A stretch of 64,000 bases of DNA from Myxococcales bacterium (GCA_016703425.1 JADJCA010000009.1:248001-312000); one strand, 5' to 3'. Counted from the stretch's first letter, positions 25,157 to 33,570 are shown. Made by a program: numbers and translations. The notes: generated from the letters alone by a model not told the origin.

Positions 25157-26171
25157 GGCCCGACTGCGCTGCTCCGCAACGCCGACGCGACGGCGCGAAG
25201 GCGCACCGCCAACGCGGCGAGCTCCGCGGGCAGGAGCGCCTGAAAGCCGTCGCTCTTGGCGACGCCCGGGTCGGGATGGCATTCGAGCATGATGCCGTCG
25301 GCGCCGGCCGCCACCGCCGCGAGCGCCATGGGCGGGATCGCACCGCGAACGCCAACGCCGTGGGACGGGTCGACGACGATGGGAAGCGTCGTGCGCTCGC
25401 GCAAGAGCGGCACCGCCGCGAGATCGAGGAGGTTGCGCGCCGCCGGATCGAAGGAGCGCACGCCGCGCTCACAGAGCACCACGCGATCGCTGCCGGCGTC
25501 GGCGATGTACTCAGCCGCCAGGAGCCACTCGTCGAGCGTCGCGCTCATGCCGCGCTTGAGCAACACGGGGCGCGCCGCGCGACCGACAGCGCGAAGGAGC
25601 GCGAAGTTTTGCATGTTGCGCGACCCCACCTGGAGCATGTCGGCGTGCTCGGCGACGAGCGGGACCGTCTCCGGCGACAGCACTTCGGTCACCACCGCAA
25701 GGCCGTAGCGGTCGGCCACGGCGCGCAACATGAGGAGACCGGGCTCGCCGTGGCCCTGGAAGCTGTACGGGCTCGTGCGCGGCTTGAAGGCGCCGCCCGC
25801 AGAATCGTGGCGCCGGCATCGCGCGCGGCCCTCGCACTGGCGTCGAGCTGCTCCTCCGACTCGACGGCGCAAGGTCCAGCGATGAGCGTCAGCTCTCCGT
25901 TGCCGAGGGTCGTGCGACCGACCTTCACGGCTCCCGCGGCGGAGGCCACCTTCGGATAGGGAGCGTCGCCATCAAGAACGAACTGAACGCCCGGCAGCGT
26001 GGCGATGGCGGCGCGCGCGTCGGCCGAGAGGGTTTGCTTGCACTCAAGCGCGAGGCGGCCCGCCGCGCCCTCCGATGCGAGGCGTCGAGGCTCGCCGCCG
26101 GCCCGCCGAAGGGCGATCTCGACGCGCTCAACGCTGTCTTTGGAGAGACCTTCTGCGAAGACGATGATCAC
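25153..26171 (-). pseudogene. 3-deoxy-7-phosphoheptulonate (DAHP) synthase, reading frame broken by a 1-base shift
   Basis: Two adjoining frames make one family-length protein. Frame one (GTG 26171 to stop at 25689) gives an N-terminal regulatory ferredoxin-like domain (residues 1-70) and the barrel start with 'LIAGPCAVESEEQLD'. Frame two (to 25153) continues exactly where frame one leaves the family: 'GGAFKPRTSPYSFQGHG', 'AVVTEVLSP', 'MLQVGSRNMQNF', 'PVLLKRGM', 'VVDPSHGVG', 'GADGIMLECHPDP'. The switch is at the CCC run 25796-25798: one extra base there restores a single frame. All catalytic motifs are intact on both sides. Either a fresh indel or a sequence error. The enzyme joins PEP and erythrose 4-phosphate, starting chorismate synthesis, which feeds MqnA encoded upstream in the same operon. 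Confidence 0.9.
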
Positions 26172-27103
26172 GAATTCACCTCGGGGAGCGCATGCAAGAG
26201 CGCGCCGGTCACGCGGAGGAGACCGCGCCTCATCAGCTCGTCGACGACCACGAGGGCGAAGAACGTCACGCTCACGTAGGCGTTGATGTCGAAGAACGCC
26301 TTGTCGATGCGCGCAAGGTTCCCCTTCCCGACGATCGCGTGCTCCCAGGCGAGCAGCGCTCCCACGCCAAAAACCGCGACGAAGAACGCGGCCCCTCGAC
26401 CAAGCGCCACGCCGACCATCGCGAGCGCCAGCACGGTCACGAGGTGAGAAACGGCGCTCAAGACGAGAGCGCCGGTGACGCCGAAGCGGACGGGGATCGA
26501 GTGGAGCCCCTCTTTCCGGTCAAAGGCCTCATCCTGTAGCGAATAGAGCACGTCGAAGCCCAGGAGCCAGGTGACGACGGCCAGCATGAGCCACAGCACG
26601 CCGGCGCCCGGCTGCGCGCCCATCGCGATCCAGGCGCCGCCAGGCGCGAGGGCGAGGGCCACTCCGAGCCACGCGTGGGCGGCCCAGGTGAAGCGCTTCG
26701 CGTAGGAGTAGCCGAGGAGCACGGCGAGCACCGGCGCCGCCAAGAGGGCCGGCAACCGCCCTAGCAGCGACGCGGCGCCGATGAAGAGTGCGCCGGTCAC
26801 CAGGGCTAGCACAAGCGCCTCGCCGGCGCGCACGGCCCCGCTCTGAATGGGACGCGTCTTGGTGCGCGGGTTCTTGTCGTCGATGTCGCGGTCGGCCCAG
26901 CGGTTGAACGCCATGGCGCTCGTTCGCGCCATGACCATGCAGACGACCATCAGCGCCGCGCGCGTCACTGTGAGCTCGAGATGCGGCTCCTTCAGCGACA
27001 ACACGACGGCCGACGCCGCGAAGGGCAGCGCGAAGACCGTGTGCGAAAACGCAACGAGCGTCGCGTACGAGCGGAGCTTGCTCAAGGACGAGGTGCTCGT
27101 CAT
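26168..27103 (-). CDS. UbiA-family prenyltransferase (menaquinone pathway, MqnP-like)
   Basis: 311 residues from ATG 27103 with GGAGGC just upstream; the longer frame to 27292 is Arg-rich shadow. Eight to nine membrane helices. The two Mg-prenyl-diphosphate motifs are present: 'NRWADRDIDDKNPRTKTRP' (67-85; Asp71, Asp75) and 'DVLYSLQDEAFDRKEGLHSI' (184-203; Asp191, Asp195). It attaches a polyprenyl chain to an aromatic acid in the membrane. In the futalosine route this is the 6-substituted dihydroxynaphthoate; a 4-hydroxybenzoate substrate would be the alternative in other contexts. Overlaps its neighbours on both sides by 4 bases. Confidence 0.93.
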   Translation of the reverse strand: MTSTSSLSKLRSYATLVAFSHTVFALPFAASAVVLSLKEPHLELTVTRAALMVVCMVMARTSAMAFNRWADRDIDDKNPRTKTRPIQSGAVRAGEALVLALVTGALFIGAASLLGRLPALLAAPVLAVLLGYSYAKRFTWAAHAWLGVALALAPGGAWIAMGAQPGAGVLWLMLAVVTWLLGFDVLYSLQDEAFDRKEGLHSIPVRFGVTGALVLSAVSHLVTVLALAMVGVALGRGAAFFVAVFGVGALLAWEHAIVGKGNLARIDKAFFDINAYVSVTFFALVVVDELMRRGLLRVTGALLHALPEVNS

Positions 27104-28347
27104 GGTGCCTCCGCGCCCGTCACCGTGCGCCGTACAAGCCAGCGACGCGACGCGCCGCGTGCCTTGAGCACGACGGCCGCCACGTCGTCGGCGCTGTGGG
27201 CTTCGGGAAGGTCGATGGCGAAGAGCCCCGGCCGTGCCCCTACGGTCACGCGGCCGAGGTCCGAGCGACCCAGGGCGCGCGCGCCGTTCCACGTCGCCAT
27301 GCGGAGAAGCGTGGCGGCGTCGGCGTCGGGAAACGCGTCGAAGAGCGCTCGCGCCTCCTCAAGGACATCGAGCGAGGGCGAGGACGCCAGCGAGTCGGTC
27401 CCGAGCGCAGGCTCGAGGCCCGCGGCAAGCGCGCTGGCGAGCGGCGGGAGAAGGCGTTCAATCTGCATGTTGGAGCGCGGGCAAAAGACCACGCTCGCGC
27501 CCGACGCGGCCACGCGCTCAAGCTCGCGCGCGGTCGCGACGGTCAAATGGACAAGGAGCGTGCCCGGCGCGAGCAAGCCGAGCGCGTCGGCGTAGTCGAG
27601 CGCCGGTGTCTCAGGCCAGAGGAAGGCTTCGACGTCGGGGACGCGGCGAGCGAGCCACGCCGGCACGGGCCCCTGCCCTGTTTCAAGAGCCTGTCGCTCG
27701 GCCGCGTGCTCGAGAAGGTGAACGGCGGGACGTGCGCCGCGGGCCCGCGCCAGCGCGAGGAGGCGTCGCACGGCATCGGGGTGGGTCGTGTAGAGCGTGT
27801 GCGGGCTCGGCGCGTAGGAGAGATCTCTGGAGGGCCACACGGGAAAGCGAGCGGCAAGTTCCGCGAGGAGTGAATCCGAACGCGCGAGCGCCGCGCCCCG
27901 CGCGACCCCGAAGACTTCGTGAAAGATCGTCCCCGCCATGCCCGCCGACGCCAAGGCGGGCACCGCGGCGAGCGTGTTGGTCACTTCCCCAACGGCACTC
28001 GTGCATGCGGCGTCGAGGGACGCGACGGCCGCTCGGATGGCGGTCTCGCTCTCGTCATCCCCGGTCTCGCTACGGGCACCGAGGAGCTCGTCGACCCAAG
28101 ACAGAAAGCCGTTGCCGCCGCGGACGCGGCCCGCGAGTGCCGAGAGTTCGAGGTGTGTGTGCGCGTTGACGAGCCCGGGGAGAATGACGCCTGAAACGCG
28201 CGTCACCGAGGCGCCGTGCGCGCCACGCAGCACCTCCGCCGCCGGCCCCACGGAGACCACGGTGCCGTCGCCTGCGACCACGACGGCGCCGTCACGAAGG
28301 ACGGGCCCGTCGGCGATCACGATGGCGTCGGCGTGAAAGAGCTTCAT
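27100..28347 (-). CDS. Amidohydrolase-family deaminase, probable aminodeoxyfutalosine deaminase (MqnX-like)
   Basis: 415 residues. Metal-dependent amidohydrolase layout: 'GLVNAHTHLELSALAGR' (metal His-x-His, ~60-76), 'AVHLLEHAAER' (His), 'LLVHLTVATA' (His) and 'LGTDSLASSPSLD' (metal Asp), plus the N- and C-terminal beta-sandwich halves. 'NAHTHLEL' is characteristic of the aminodeoxyfutalosine/cytosine-like deaminase subgroup. In the MqnE branch aminodeoxyfutalosine is deaminated to futalosine before MqnB; placement directly after mqnA-mqnC and before ubiA supports this job. The UbiA gene overlaps its end by 4 bases; 6 bases separate it from the mqnA-mqnC gene. Confidence 0.82.
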   Translation of the reverse strand: MKLFHADAIVIADGPVLRDGAVVVAGDGTVVSVGPAAEVLRGAHGASVTRVSGVILPGLVNAHTHLELSALAGRVRGGNGFLSWVDELLGARSETGDDESETAIRAAVASLDAACTSAVGEVTNTLAAVPALASAGMAGTIFHEVFGVARGAALARSDSLLAELAARFPVWPSRDLSYAPSPHTLYTTHPDAVRRLLALARARGARPAVHLLEHAAERQALETGQGPVPAWLARRVPDVEAFLWPETPALDYADALGLLAPGTLLVHLTVATARELERVAASGASVVFCPRSNMQIERLLPPLASALAAGLEPALGTDSLASSPSLDVLEEARALFDAFPDADAATLLRMATWNGARALGRSDLGRVTVGARPGLFAIDLPEAHSADDVAAVVLKARGASRRWLVRRTVTGAEAP

Positions 28348-28353
28348 GGTGCG

Positions 28354-30333
28354 TTAGGCCGGCTCGCCGAGCCAGTCGTAGCGGACGTTGCGGCGAACGG
28401 CGCGAAAGCCGGCAGCGCGAATGCGTCGCTCGATCTCGTCGGCGTTGATGCAGAAGGTCGTGCCGGCGCTCGACACGACGTTCTCTTCGAACATCACGCT
28501 GCCGAAATCGTCGGCGCCAAAGCGGAGGGCCATCTGGCCGATCTCGGGGCCTTGCGTGACCCACGAGGCGCCAACGTGGTCGACGTTGTCGAGCATGAGC
28601 CGCGAGAGCGCCTGGGTCCGCAGGTAGAGCAGCGTGCCGGTGTCGCCGGCAGCGATGCGCACCCCCTCCTCGTGCTGAAAGTCCCAGCAGAAGAACGCGG
28701 TAAAGCCTCCGGTCTCGTCTTGGAGATCGCGAATTTTCGCGAGGTGAAGCACGCGCTCACGAGCCGTGTCGACGGTGCCGTACATCATCGTCGCGCTCGA
28801 TCGGAGTCCGAGGTGATGCGCGTCGCGCATGACGTCGAGCCACTCTTCGCTCGTGCACTTCGCCTTGGCGATCTTGCGGCGCACCCGATCGACGAGGATC
28901 TCCGCGCCACCGCCCGGCACCGAATCGAGCCCCGCCTGGTGGAGCCGCACGAGGACGTCCCTCACCGACAGGTCCTCGAGGCGTGCGAGGTGGAGGATCT
29001 CCTCCGGTGACAGCGCGTGCAGGCCCAGCGAAAACTCACTCTTGATCCACCGGAACAGGTCTTCGTACCAACCGATCCGAAGGTCAGGGTTCAGGCCTCC
29101 CTGGAGCAGGATTTGCACGCCGCCGGCGGCCTTCACTTCAAGCAGCTTCGTCGCGAGCTGCTCCCGCGAAAGAACGTACCCCTCGGCGTGGCCCACAGGT
29201 CGGTAGAACGCGCAGAAGCGGCAGCTGGTGGTGCAGACGTTGGTGTAGTTGACGTTGCGGTCGACGATGTACGTGACGACTCCGTCGGGGTGCTTCCGCT
29301 TGCGCGCCGCATCGGCGGCGAGGCCCAGATCAAAGAGGCTCGCTTCCGCGAGGATGCGCTCTCCGTCGTGAGCGCTCAACCGGTCGCCCTCGGCGCCCCG
29401 CGCGAGCAGCGTATCGAGGCTCGGCTCGCGCCGCCCCGCCGCCGCATTGGTTTCGCCCCCAGCCGAGGCTTCTGTCAACGCGAGGGTCGCCGGGACGGTG
29501 ACGGACTCGCCGCCTTCGGCGAACAACGTCACCTCCGTCGCCGGCAAGAGCTTGGCGGCGTGCGCCTCCCGGAAGAAACGGGCGAGGCCGCGATGGTCAT
29601 CCTCCCCAAGCTCGTAGGCGATGCGGTCCGTGAGGTACGTCGTGAGCGCTTCGCGCGAGAGGCCCGTCGCTGCCGAATGCGCGGCGGCGATGGTGCTGCG
29701 CCGAGCGAGCCCAAGACGCATCGCTTCACCGAGCAGGTGCATGCGTCCTTTGAGGTTCGTCCCAGCGCGGCCGCCCCATGCGGCGAAGACGAACGGCAGG
29801 CCCGTCCAGTCGCGCCACGCCGCAGCGAGGTCGACGACGTGAGCAAACTCGCCGCGCACCGCTAGCGCCGGATCGCCGATGATCAGCGAGGCCACGCGCT
29901 CATCGGAGCGGGCCGCCGATAGGGCCTTCGCCGGCGGCATCACGTGCGCGGGCGGAGAGCGCCTCGCCTGGTGGCGGAAGACGAGTCGAGCCAAGACGGC
30001 GCTCGTTCGCGAAGACGCATCGAGCGCGAGCTGCTGGACCTGGGCCAGCGGACTCTGCGACACGAGCAGAACACTCTCCACGGCGCCCCGCGCTGCGATG
30101 CCGATGCCCGGCACGAGCGCCGCGCCGCCGAGCGACGCCAATGCCGCTACGGGTACGAGGCCGAGGTCCGCTTCCTCTTCGGCGACGCGGCGCGCCACCT
30201 CGCTCGGGAGCGCCGTCGTGAGATCGATGTGCTCCGCGAAGGGCGCTTCGAGGAGCGGCTCCCACAGCGGGCGCGCGTTCAAGTACCCAACGGCCGCGAG
30301 GCGGAGCTTCACGCTATTGCCCGTTGCGTTCAC
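28354..30333 (-). CDS. MqnA-MqnC fusion: chorismate dehydratase + cyclic dehypoxanthinyl futalosine synthase
   Basis: 659 residues from GTG 30333 (GTGA overlap with mqnE). Residues 1-268 are MqnA: 'LRLAAVGYLNARPLWEPL', 'PSEVARRVAEEEADLGLVP', 'SLIIGDPALAVRG', 'DWTGLPFVFAAWGGR', 'YLTDRIAYELGEDD'; it dehydrates chorismate to 3-enolpyruvylbenzoate. Residues 269-302 are a linker. Residues 303-659 are the radical-SAM enzyme MqnC with the [4Fe-4S] motif Cys367-x3-Cys371-x2-Cys374 (NVCTTSCRFCAFYRP), 'GGVQILLQGGLNPDL' and 'GADDFGSVMFEENVVSSAG'; it cyclises dehypoxanthinyl futalosine. The two act at the first and fourth steps, so the fusion joins non-consecutive enzymes. Confidence 0.94.
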   Translation of the reverse strand: MNATGNSVKLRLAAVGYLNARPLWEPLLEAPFAEHIDLTTALPSEVARRVAEEEADLGLVPVAALASLGGAALVPGIGIAARGAVESVLLVSQSPLAQVQQLALDASSRTSAVLARLVFRHQARRSPPAHVMPPAKALSAARSDERVASLIIGDPALAVRGEFAHVVDLAAAWRDWTGLPFVFAAWGGRAGTNLKGRMHLLGEAMRLGLARRSTIAAAHSAATGLSREALTTYLTDRIAYELGEDDHRGLARFFREAHAAKLLPATEVTLFAEGGESVTVPATLALTEASAGGETNAAAGRREPSLDTLLARGAEGDRLSAHDGERILAEASLFDLGLAADAARKRKHPDGVVTYIVDRNVNYTNVCTTSCRFCAFYRPVGHAEGYVLSREQLATKLLEVKAAGGVQILLQGGLNPDLRIGWYEDLFRWIKSEFSLGLHALSPEEILHLARLEDLSVRDVLVRLHQAGLDSVPGGGAEILVDRVRRKIAKAKCTSEEWLDVMRDAHHLGLRSSATMMYGTVDTARERVLHLAKIRDLQDETGGFTAFFCWDFQHEEGVRIAAGDTGTLLYLRTQALSRLMLDNVDHVGASWVTQGPEIGQMALRFGADDFGSVMFEENVVSSAGTTFCINADEIERRIRAAGFRAVRRNVRYDWLGEPA

Positions 30334-31484
30334 GACAGCACCTCGAGGTGGCGCGCCGCTTTGCGATCGCGAACCTTGATGGCGGCCTCGGGCATGACGC
30401 TGCGAGGGTGCTCGCGAACCACGTTGTAGAGCGTGTCACGCTCGACCGGAACGCGACCCGCCTCGCGAATCAGCCGAATGAGATCTTCCTCGCGAAGCTC
30501 TTGCGGGGAGGAAGAGCCAGCCGAGTGGTAGATGGTCTCGTGAACGATGGTGCCGTCGATGTCGTCGGCGCCGAAGCGGAGCGCCACCTGGGCGATCTTC
30601 GGCGTCATGCTCACCCAATAGGCTTTGATGTGCTCGAAATTGTCGAGCACCAGACGCGCGACGGCGATGTTGCGCAGGTCGTCGATGGCGGTCGGCGCCG
30701 GCAGGTTCTTCATGCCGTTGCCGTCGGGATGAAACGCGAGGGGAATGAAGGCCTGGAAGCCTCGCGTCTCGTCCTGGAGCGCGCGGAGCTTCATCAGGTG
30801 ATCGACGCGATGCTCGAAAGTCTCAATGTGTCCGTAGAGCATCGTCGCGTTGGAGCGAATGCCCATGCCATGCGCCACGCGATGAACCTCAAGCCACTGC
30901 TCGCCGGTGGCCTTGTCGTCGGAGATGCGCTTGCGCACCTCCGGGTGGAAGATCTCCGCGCCGCCGCCAGGGAGGCCGTCGAGGCCGGCGGCGCGCAGCT
31001 TGGTGAGGACCTCTTCGTAGGTCATCTTGTAGTGCTCGGCGAAGAAGTGGATCTCAACGCCGGTGAAGCACTTCAAGTGGATGTCGGGCTTGATGCGCTT
31101 GTAGCCGCGGAGGAGGTCTTCGTAATAGGCGAAGGGCAGCCCCGGGTGCAGCCCGTTCACGATGTGGATCTCGCCCGGCGGGTCGTCCATCCGGCGCTCG
31201 AGCTCGCTCCAGGCTTCCGCGAGCGTCATCGTGTGCGCGCCCGGCTTGCCCTCCTCTAGCTTTGCAAACGAGCAGAACAGGCACGACGCCATGCAGACGT
31301 TGGTGACCTCCACGCGCATGTTGCGATTGAAGAAGGTGCGGTCGCCGTGGCGCCGCTCCCGCTCCGCGTTGGCGAGCGCGCCCACGGCCAAGAGGTCGGG
31401 CTCCATGAAGAGCGCGAGTGCGTCATCGGCGTCGAGCCGTTCGCCGCGCTTCACCTTCGTCGCCACGTCTTCGAACGACGTCAT
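30330..31484 (-). CDS. mqnE: Aminofutalosine synthase MqnE (radical SAM)
   Basis: 384 residues from ATG 31484, overlapping the upstream stop (ATGA); the frame open to 31766 is the neighbour's shadow. Radical-SAM motif Cys64-x3-Cys68-x2-Cys71 (VTNVCMASCLFCSFAK). Further family marks: 'GEIHIVNGLHPGLPFAYYED', 'GLDGLPGGGAEIFHPEVRKR', 'TMLYGHIETFEHRVDHLMKL', 'FIPLAFHPDGNGM' and 'LRFGADDIDGTIVHETIYHS'. It adds the adenosyl radical to 3-enolpyruvylbenzoate, forming 6-amino-6-deoxyfutalosine with loss of CO2. It directly follows a shorter paralogue lacking the cluster-binding core. Confidence 0.96.
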   Translation of the reverse strand: MTSFEDVATKVKRGERLDADDALALFMEPDLLAVGALANAERERRHGDRTFFNRNMRVEVTNVCMASCLFCSFAKLEEGKPGAHTMTLAEAWSELERRMDDPPGEIHIVNGLHPGLPFAYYEDLLRGYKRIKPDIHLKCFTGVEIHFFAEHYKMTYEEVLTKLRAAGLDGLPGGGAEIFHPEVRKRISDDKATGEQWLEVHRVAHGMGIRSNATMLYGHIETFEHRVDHLMKLRALQDETRGFQAFIPLAFHPDGNGMKNLPAPTAIDDLRNIAVARLVLDNFEHIKAYWVSMTPKIAQVALRFGADDIDGTIVHETIYHSAGSSSPQELREEDLIRLIREAGRVPVERDTLYNVVREHPRSVMPEAAIKVRDRKAARHLEVLS

Positions 31485-32110
31485 GTCGTGCTCTCCTTCA
31501 CCGCGTTCACGTCCGCAAGAGCCGCCAAGTCGGTGGCGCTTTCGGTCGCGCCTTCGGTCGCCACCGGCTCGCGGCCACTGCGACGGATCAGCTCCACGAG
31601 CTCTTGCTGCTTGAGGAGCGCCGCCGAGACCATGCCCTGCCCCTTCACGCGTTTGGTGTCGTCTTTCGCGATGGGCAGGCCGCGCTTCGAGACAATCGGT
31701 CCCGCGAGCTCGCTGGCGCCGAAAGACAGCGCCAGCTGAGCGAGCTCCATGCCCGTGACGGTCCAATCGACGACGACCGGTGCGGCCTTAGGGCCCAAGA
31801 TTCGGGCCGCGGCCACGGCGCGCAGGTAGAGGAGTCCTCGGGCGTCGGGCGATGCGTCGGGCATCGGCACGACATCCGCGGCTCGCGCATCCACGGCCTC
31901 TGCGTCGCGAACGGTGATTCGAACGACCTCGCCGACTTCCTCGGCACGGATGCCGTCGGCGAGCGCGCCAAGGGCGAGGATGTCTGCGCCGAGAACAAGA
32001 GACTGGAACGCGGTGAGATCGCGCCCGGCGCGGCGCGCGGCGAGAACGGCTTCCAGGCCACCGTCGCCGATGGCTCGCTCTGCGAAGGCGCCTTGTGCTT
32101 GCGTTGTCAT
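31481..32110 (-). CDS. MqnE-like protein without the radical-SAM core
   Basis: 209 residues from ATG 32110, overlapping the UbiX-like stop (ATGA). Residues ~20-65 (AARRAGRDLTAFQSLVLGAD, then ILALGALADGIRAEEVGE) line up with the N-terminus of the neighbouring MqnE (RGERLDADDALALFMEPDLL, AVGALANAERERRHGD). Residues ~105-205 line up with its C-terminus, for example 'MELAQLALSFGASELAGPIV' against 'PKIAQVALRFGADDIDGTIV', and 'LVELIRRSGREPV' against 'LIRLIREAGRVPV'. The ~190-residue barrel in between, with all Cys ligands, is missing; the protein has no Cys motif. It cannot bind a radical-SAM cluster and is probably a structural or regulatory partner of MqnE or MqnC. Confidence 0.78.
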   Translation of the reverse strand: MTTQAQGAFAERAIGDGGLEAVLAARRAGRDLTAFQSLVLGADILALGALADGIRAEEVGEVVRITVRDAEAVDARAADVVPMPDASPDARGLLYLRAVAAARILGPKAAPVVVDWTVTGMELAQLALSFGASELAGPIVSKRGLPIAKDDTKRVKGQGMVSAALLKQQELVELIRRSGREPVATEGATESATDLAALADVNAVKESTT

Positions 32111-32694
32111 GGCTGTCCCCAACGTTTGGAAAGATCGTGGTCGAGGCCGAGGTGGTCGAGGATGCGCGCCACGACGCCGTCGACGAGGTCGCCGATGTCC
32201 GCGGGCTTGTTGTAGAAGCCTGGCGACGCGGGCATGACGAGGGCGCCGGCGCGCGCCACCGTCGTGAGGTTCTCGAGGTGCACAACGCTCAGCGGTGACT
32301 CGCGCGGCACCACAATGAGCTGACGCTTCTCCTTGAGCATCACGTCGGCGGCCCTCGTGAGGAGCGAGTCGCTGATGCCGTGGGCGATGCGCGCGACGGT
32401 GCTCATGGAGCAGGGCACCACGACCATCGCTTGCCAACCGGCGCTGCCGCTGGCGAAGGGCGCTCCGTAGTCACGGCCGCCCCAGATCTTCGAACGGAAC
32501 GCCTCACGGACATCCCCGCCGCACTCGAGCGTCCACACTTCCGGTGCCGTCGAGGAGAGGCAAACGGCGAGCTCGACGTCGCCGCGTGATGCGGCGCGCG
32601 CTTCGAGCACGGAGACGAGCCGCTTGGCGTATGGCGCACCGCTGGCGCCGGTGATGCCAACGACGACGCGCTTCGAGGGGAGCTTCGCGCTCAC
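32107..32694 (-). CDS. UbiX-like flavin prenyltransferase
   Basis: 195 residues from GTG 32694, overlapping the UbiE-like stop (GTGA). 'RVVVGITGASGAPYAKRL' (9-26) is the FMN-binding start; 'VVPCSMSTVARIAHGISDSL' and 'PRESPLSVVHLENLTTVARA' carry the prenyl-phosphate site and the conserved Arg/Glu, and 'ALVMPASPGFYNKP' follows. The enzyme makes prenylated FMN for a UbiD-type decarboxylase. In the futalosine route it serves removal of the carboxyl group from the prenylated dihydroxynaphthoate. No ubiD homologue is in this window, so it must be elsewhere. Confidence 0.93.
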   Translation of the reverse strand: MSAKLPSKRVVVGITGASGAPYAKRLVSVLEARAASRGDVELAVCLSSTAPEVWTLECGGDVREAFRSKIWGGRDYGAPFASGSAGWQAMVVVPCSMSTVARIAHGISDSLLTRAADVMLKEKRQLIVVPRESPLSVVHLENLTTVARAGALVMPASPGFYNKPADIGDLVDGVVARILDHLGLDHDLSKRWGQP

Positions 32695-33377
32695 CGGGGC
32701 ACCTCTGCGTGGACCAGCGCCGCGATGCCGAGCGTGAGGTCTTCGCCGCGCACGCGCACGAAACCTTCCTCGCGCAGCACGGCCTCGTATTCCGTGCGCG
32801 ACGCGAACGATTGCATGCTCTTGGCGAGGTAGGCATAGGCCGAGCGGTCGCCCGAGACGATGCCGCCCACGGTGGGCAGGACGACGTTCGCGTAGGCCGC
32901 GTGAAATGCGCGGGTGGCGGGCCGCTCGGCGCGAAAGAACTCGAGCGTGACGAAGATGCCGCCGGGCCGAAGGACGCGACGAGCCTCGGCGACGCCCCGC
33001 CGCAGGTCCTCAAGATTTCGCATCCCGAAGCCGCAAACCATCGCGGCGAAGGCCCCGTCGTCAAAGGGGAGCGCCATGGCGTCGGCCACGACGGTGCGCG
33101 CGGAGCGAGCCTTGTGCGCGCCGAGGTCGAGCATGGTCTTGGAGAAGTCGGCCGCGACGAGCTCGCGCTCGGGGAACGCGCGACACATGAGCGCGGTCAG
33201 ATCGAGCGTACCGGCGCAGGAGTCCAGCATCGGCCCGGGGGGCGCAGCGGCGAGGGCCTTGATGGCGCGCTCACGCCAGCTTCGATCAATGCCGGCGGAG
33301 AGCAGCCGATTGAGTGCGTCGTATCGCGGAGCGATGCGATCGAACATCGAACGGATCTTGTCGCTTTCCACGCGCAT
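32691..33377 (-). CDS. UbiE/MenG-type quinone C-methyltransferase
   Basis: 228 residues from ATG 33377 with GGGGGA seven bases upstream; a TTG at 33407 is a weak alternative. 'SDKIRSMFDRIAPRYDALNRLLSAGID' style N-terminus, then 'MLDSCAGTLDLTALM' (SAM motif I; Gly-Thr variant), 'ELVAADFSKTMLDLG', 'ADAMALPFDDGAFAAMVCGF', 'LRPGGIFVTLEFF' and 'YAYLAKSMQSFASRTEY' are family marks. It methylates demethylmenaquinone, the last step of menaquinone synthesis, at the membrane surface. First gene of the menaquinone operon; preceded by an inverted repeat at 33402-33433. Confidence 0.94.
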   Translation of the reverse strand: MRVESDKIRSMFDRIAPRYDALNRLLSAGIDRSWRERAIKALAAAPPGPMLDSCAGTLDLTALMCRAFPERELVAADFSKTMLDLGAHKARSARTVVADAMALPFDDGAFAAMVCGFGMRNLEDLRRGVAEARRVLRPGGIFVTLEFFRAERPATRAFHAAYANVVLPTVGGIVSGDRSAYAYLAKSMQSFASRTEYEAVLREEGFVRVRGEDLTLGIAALVHAEVPR

Positions 33378-33401
33378 TGACGTCCCCCGACGGCTCGGGC
33401 T

Positions 33402-33433
33402 CCACAAGTTTCAAAATTCTCTGAAACAAGTGG
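33402..33433. promoter_or_regulatory. Inverted repeat upstream of the menaquinone operon
   Basis: CCACAAGTTTCA (33402-33413) and TGAAACAAGTGG (33422-33433) pair in 10 of 12 positions around an A/T-rich 8-base spacer. It sits 25-56 bases before the start codon of the UbiE-like gene, where a promoter or operator is expected. It is one of the few A/T-rich stretches here. No matching regulator is known to me. Confidence 0.4.
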
Positions 33434-33570
33434 CTTCTAGAGGCGTCGGGCGGCCGGGTCAAGCGGCGCCGCGACACCGCGAGCGGCGTTGACCACTTCA
33501 CATTTCAACCAGTTGCGGGCCTGGATGCGCCCACCGAGCCTTCCAGAGCCGTCCGTGCTTTAACTCCACC

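Noticed and set aside
25689..26171. Programmed frameshifting as the explanation for the split DAHP synthase
   Set aside because: No slippery heptamer or downstream stem is evident at the GGG run, and the family does not use recoding; indel or sequence error is simpler.
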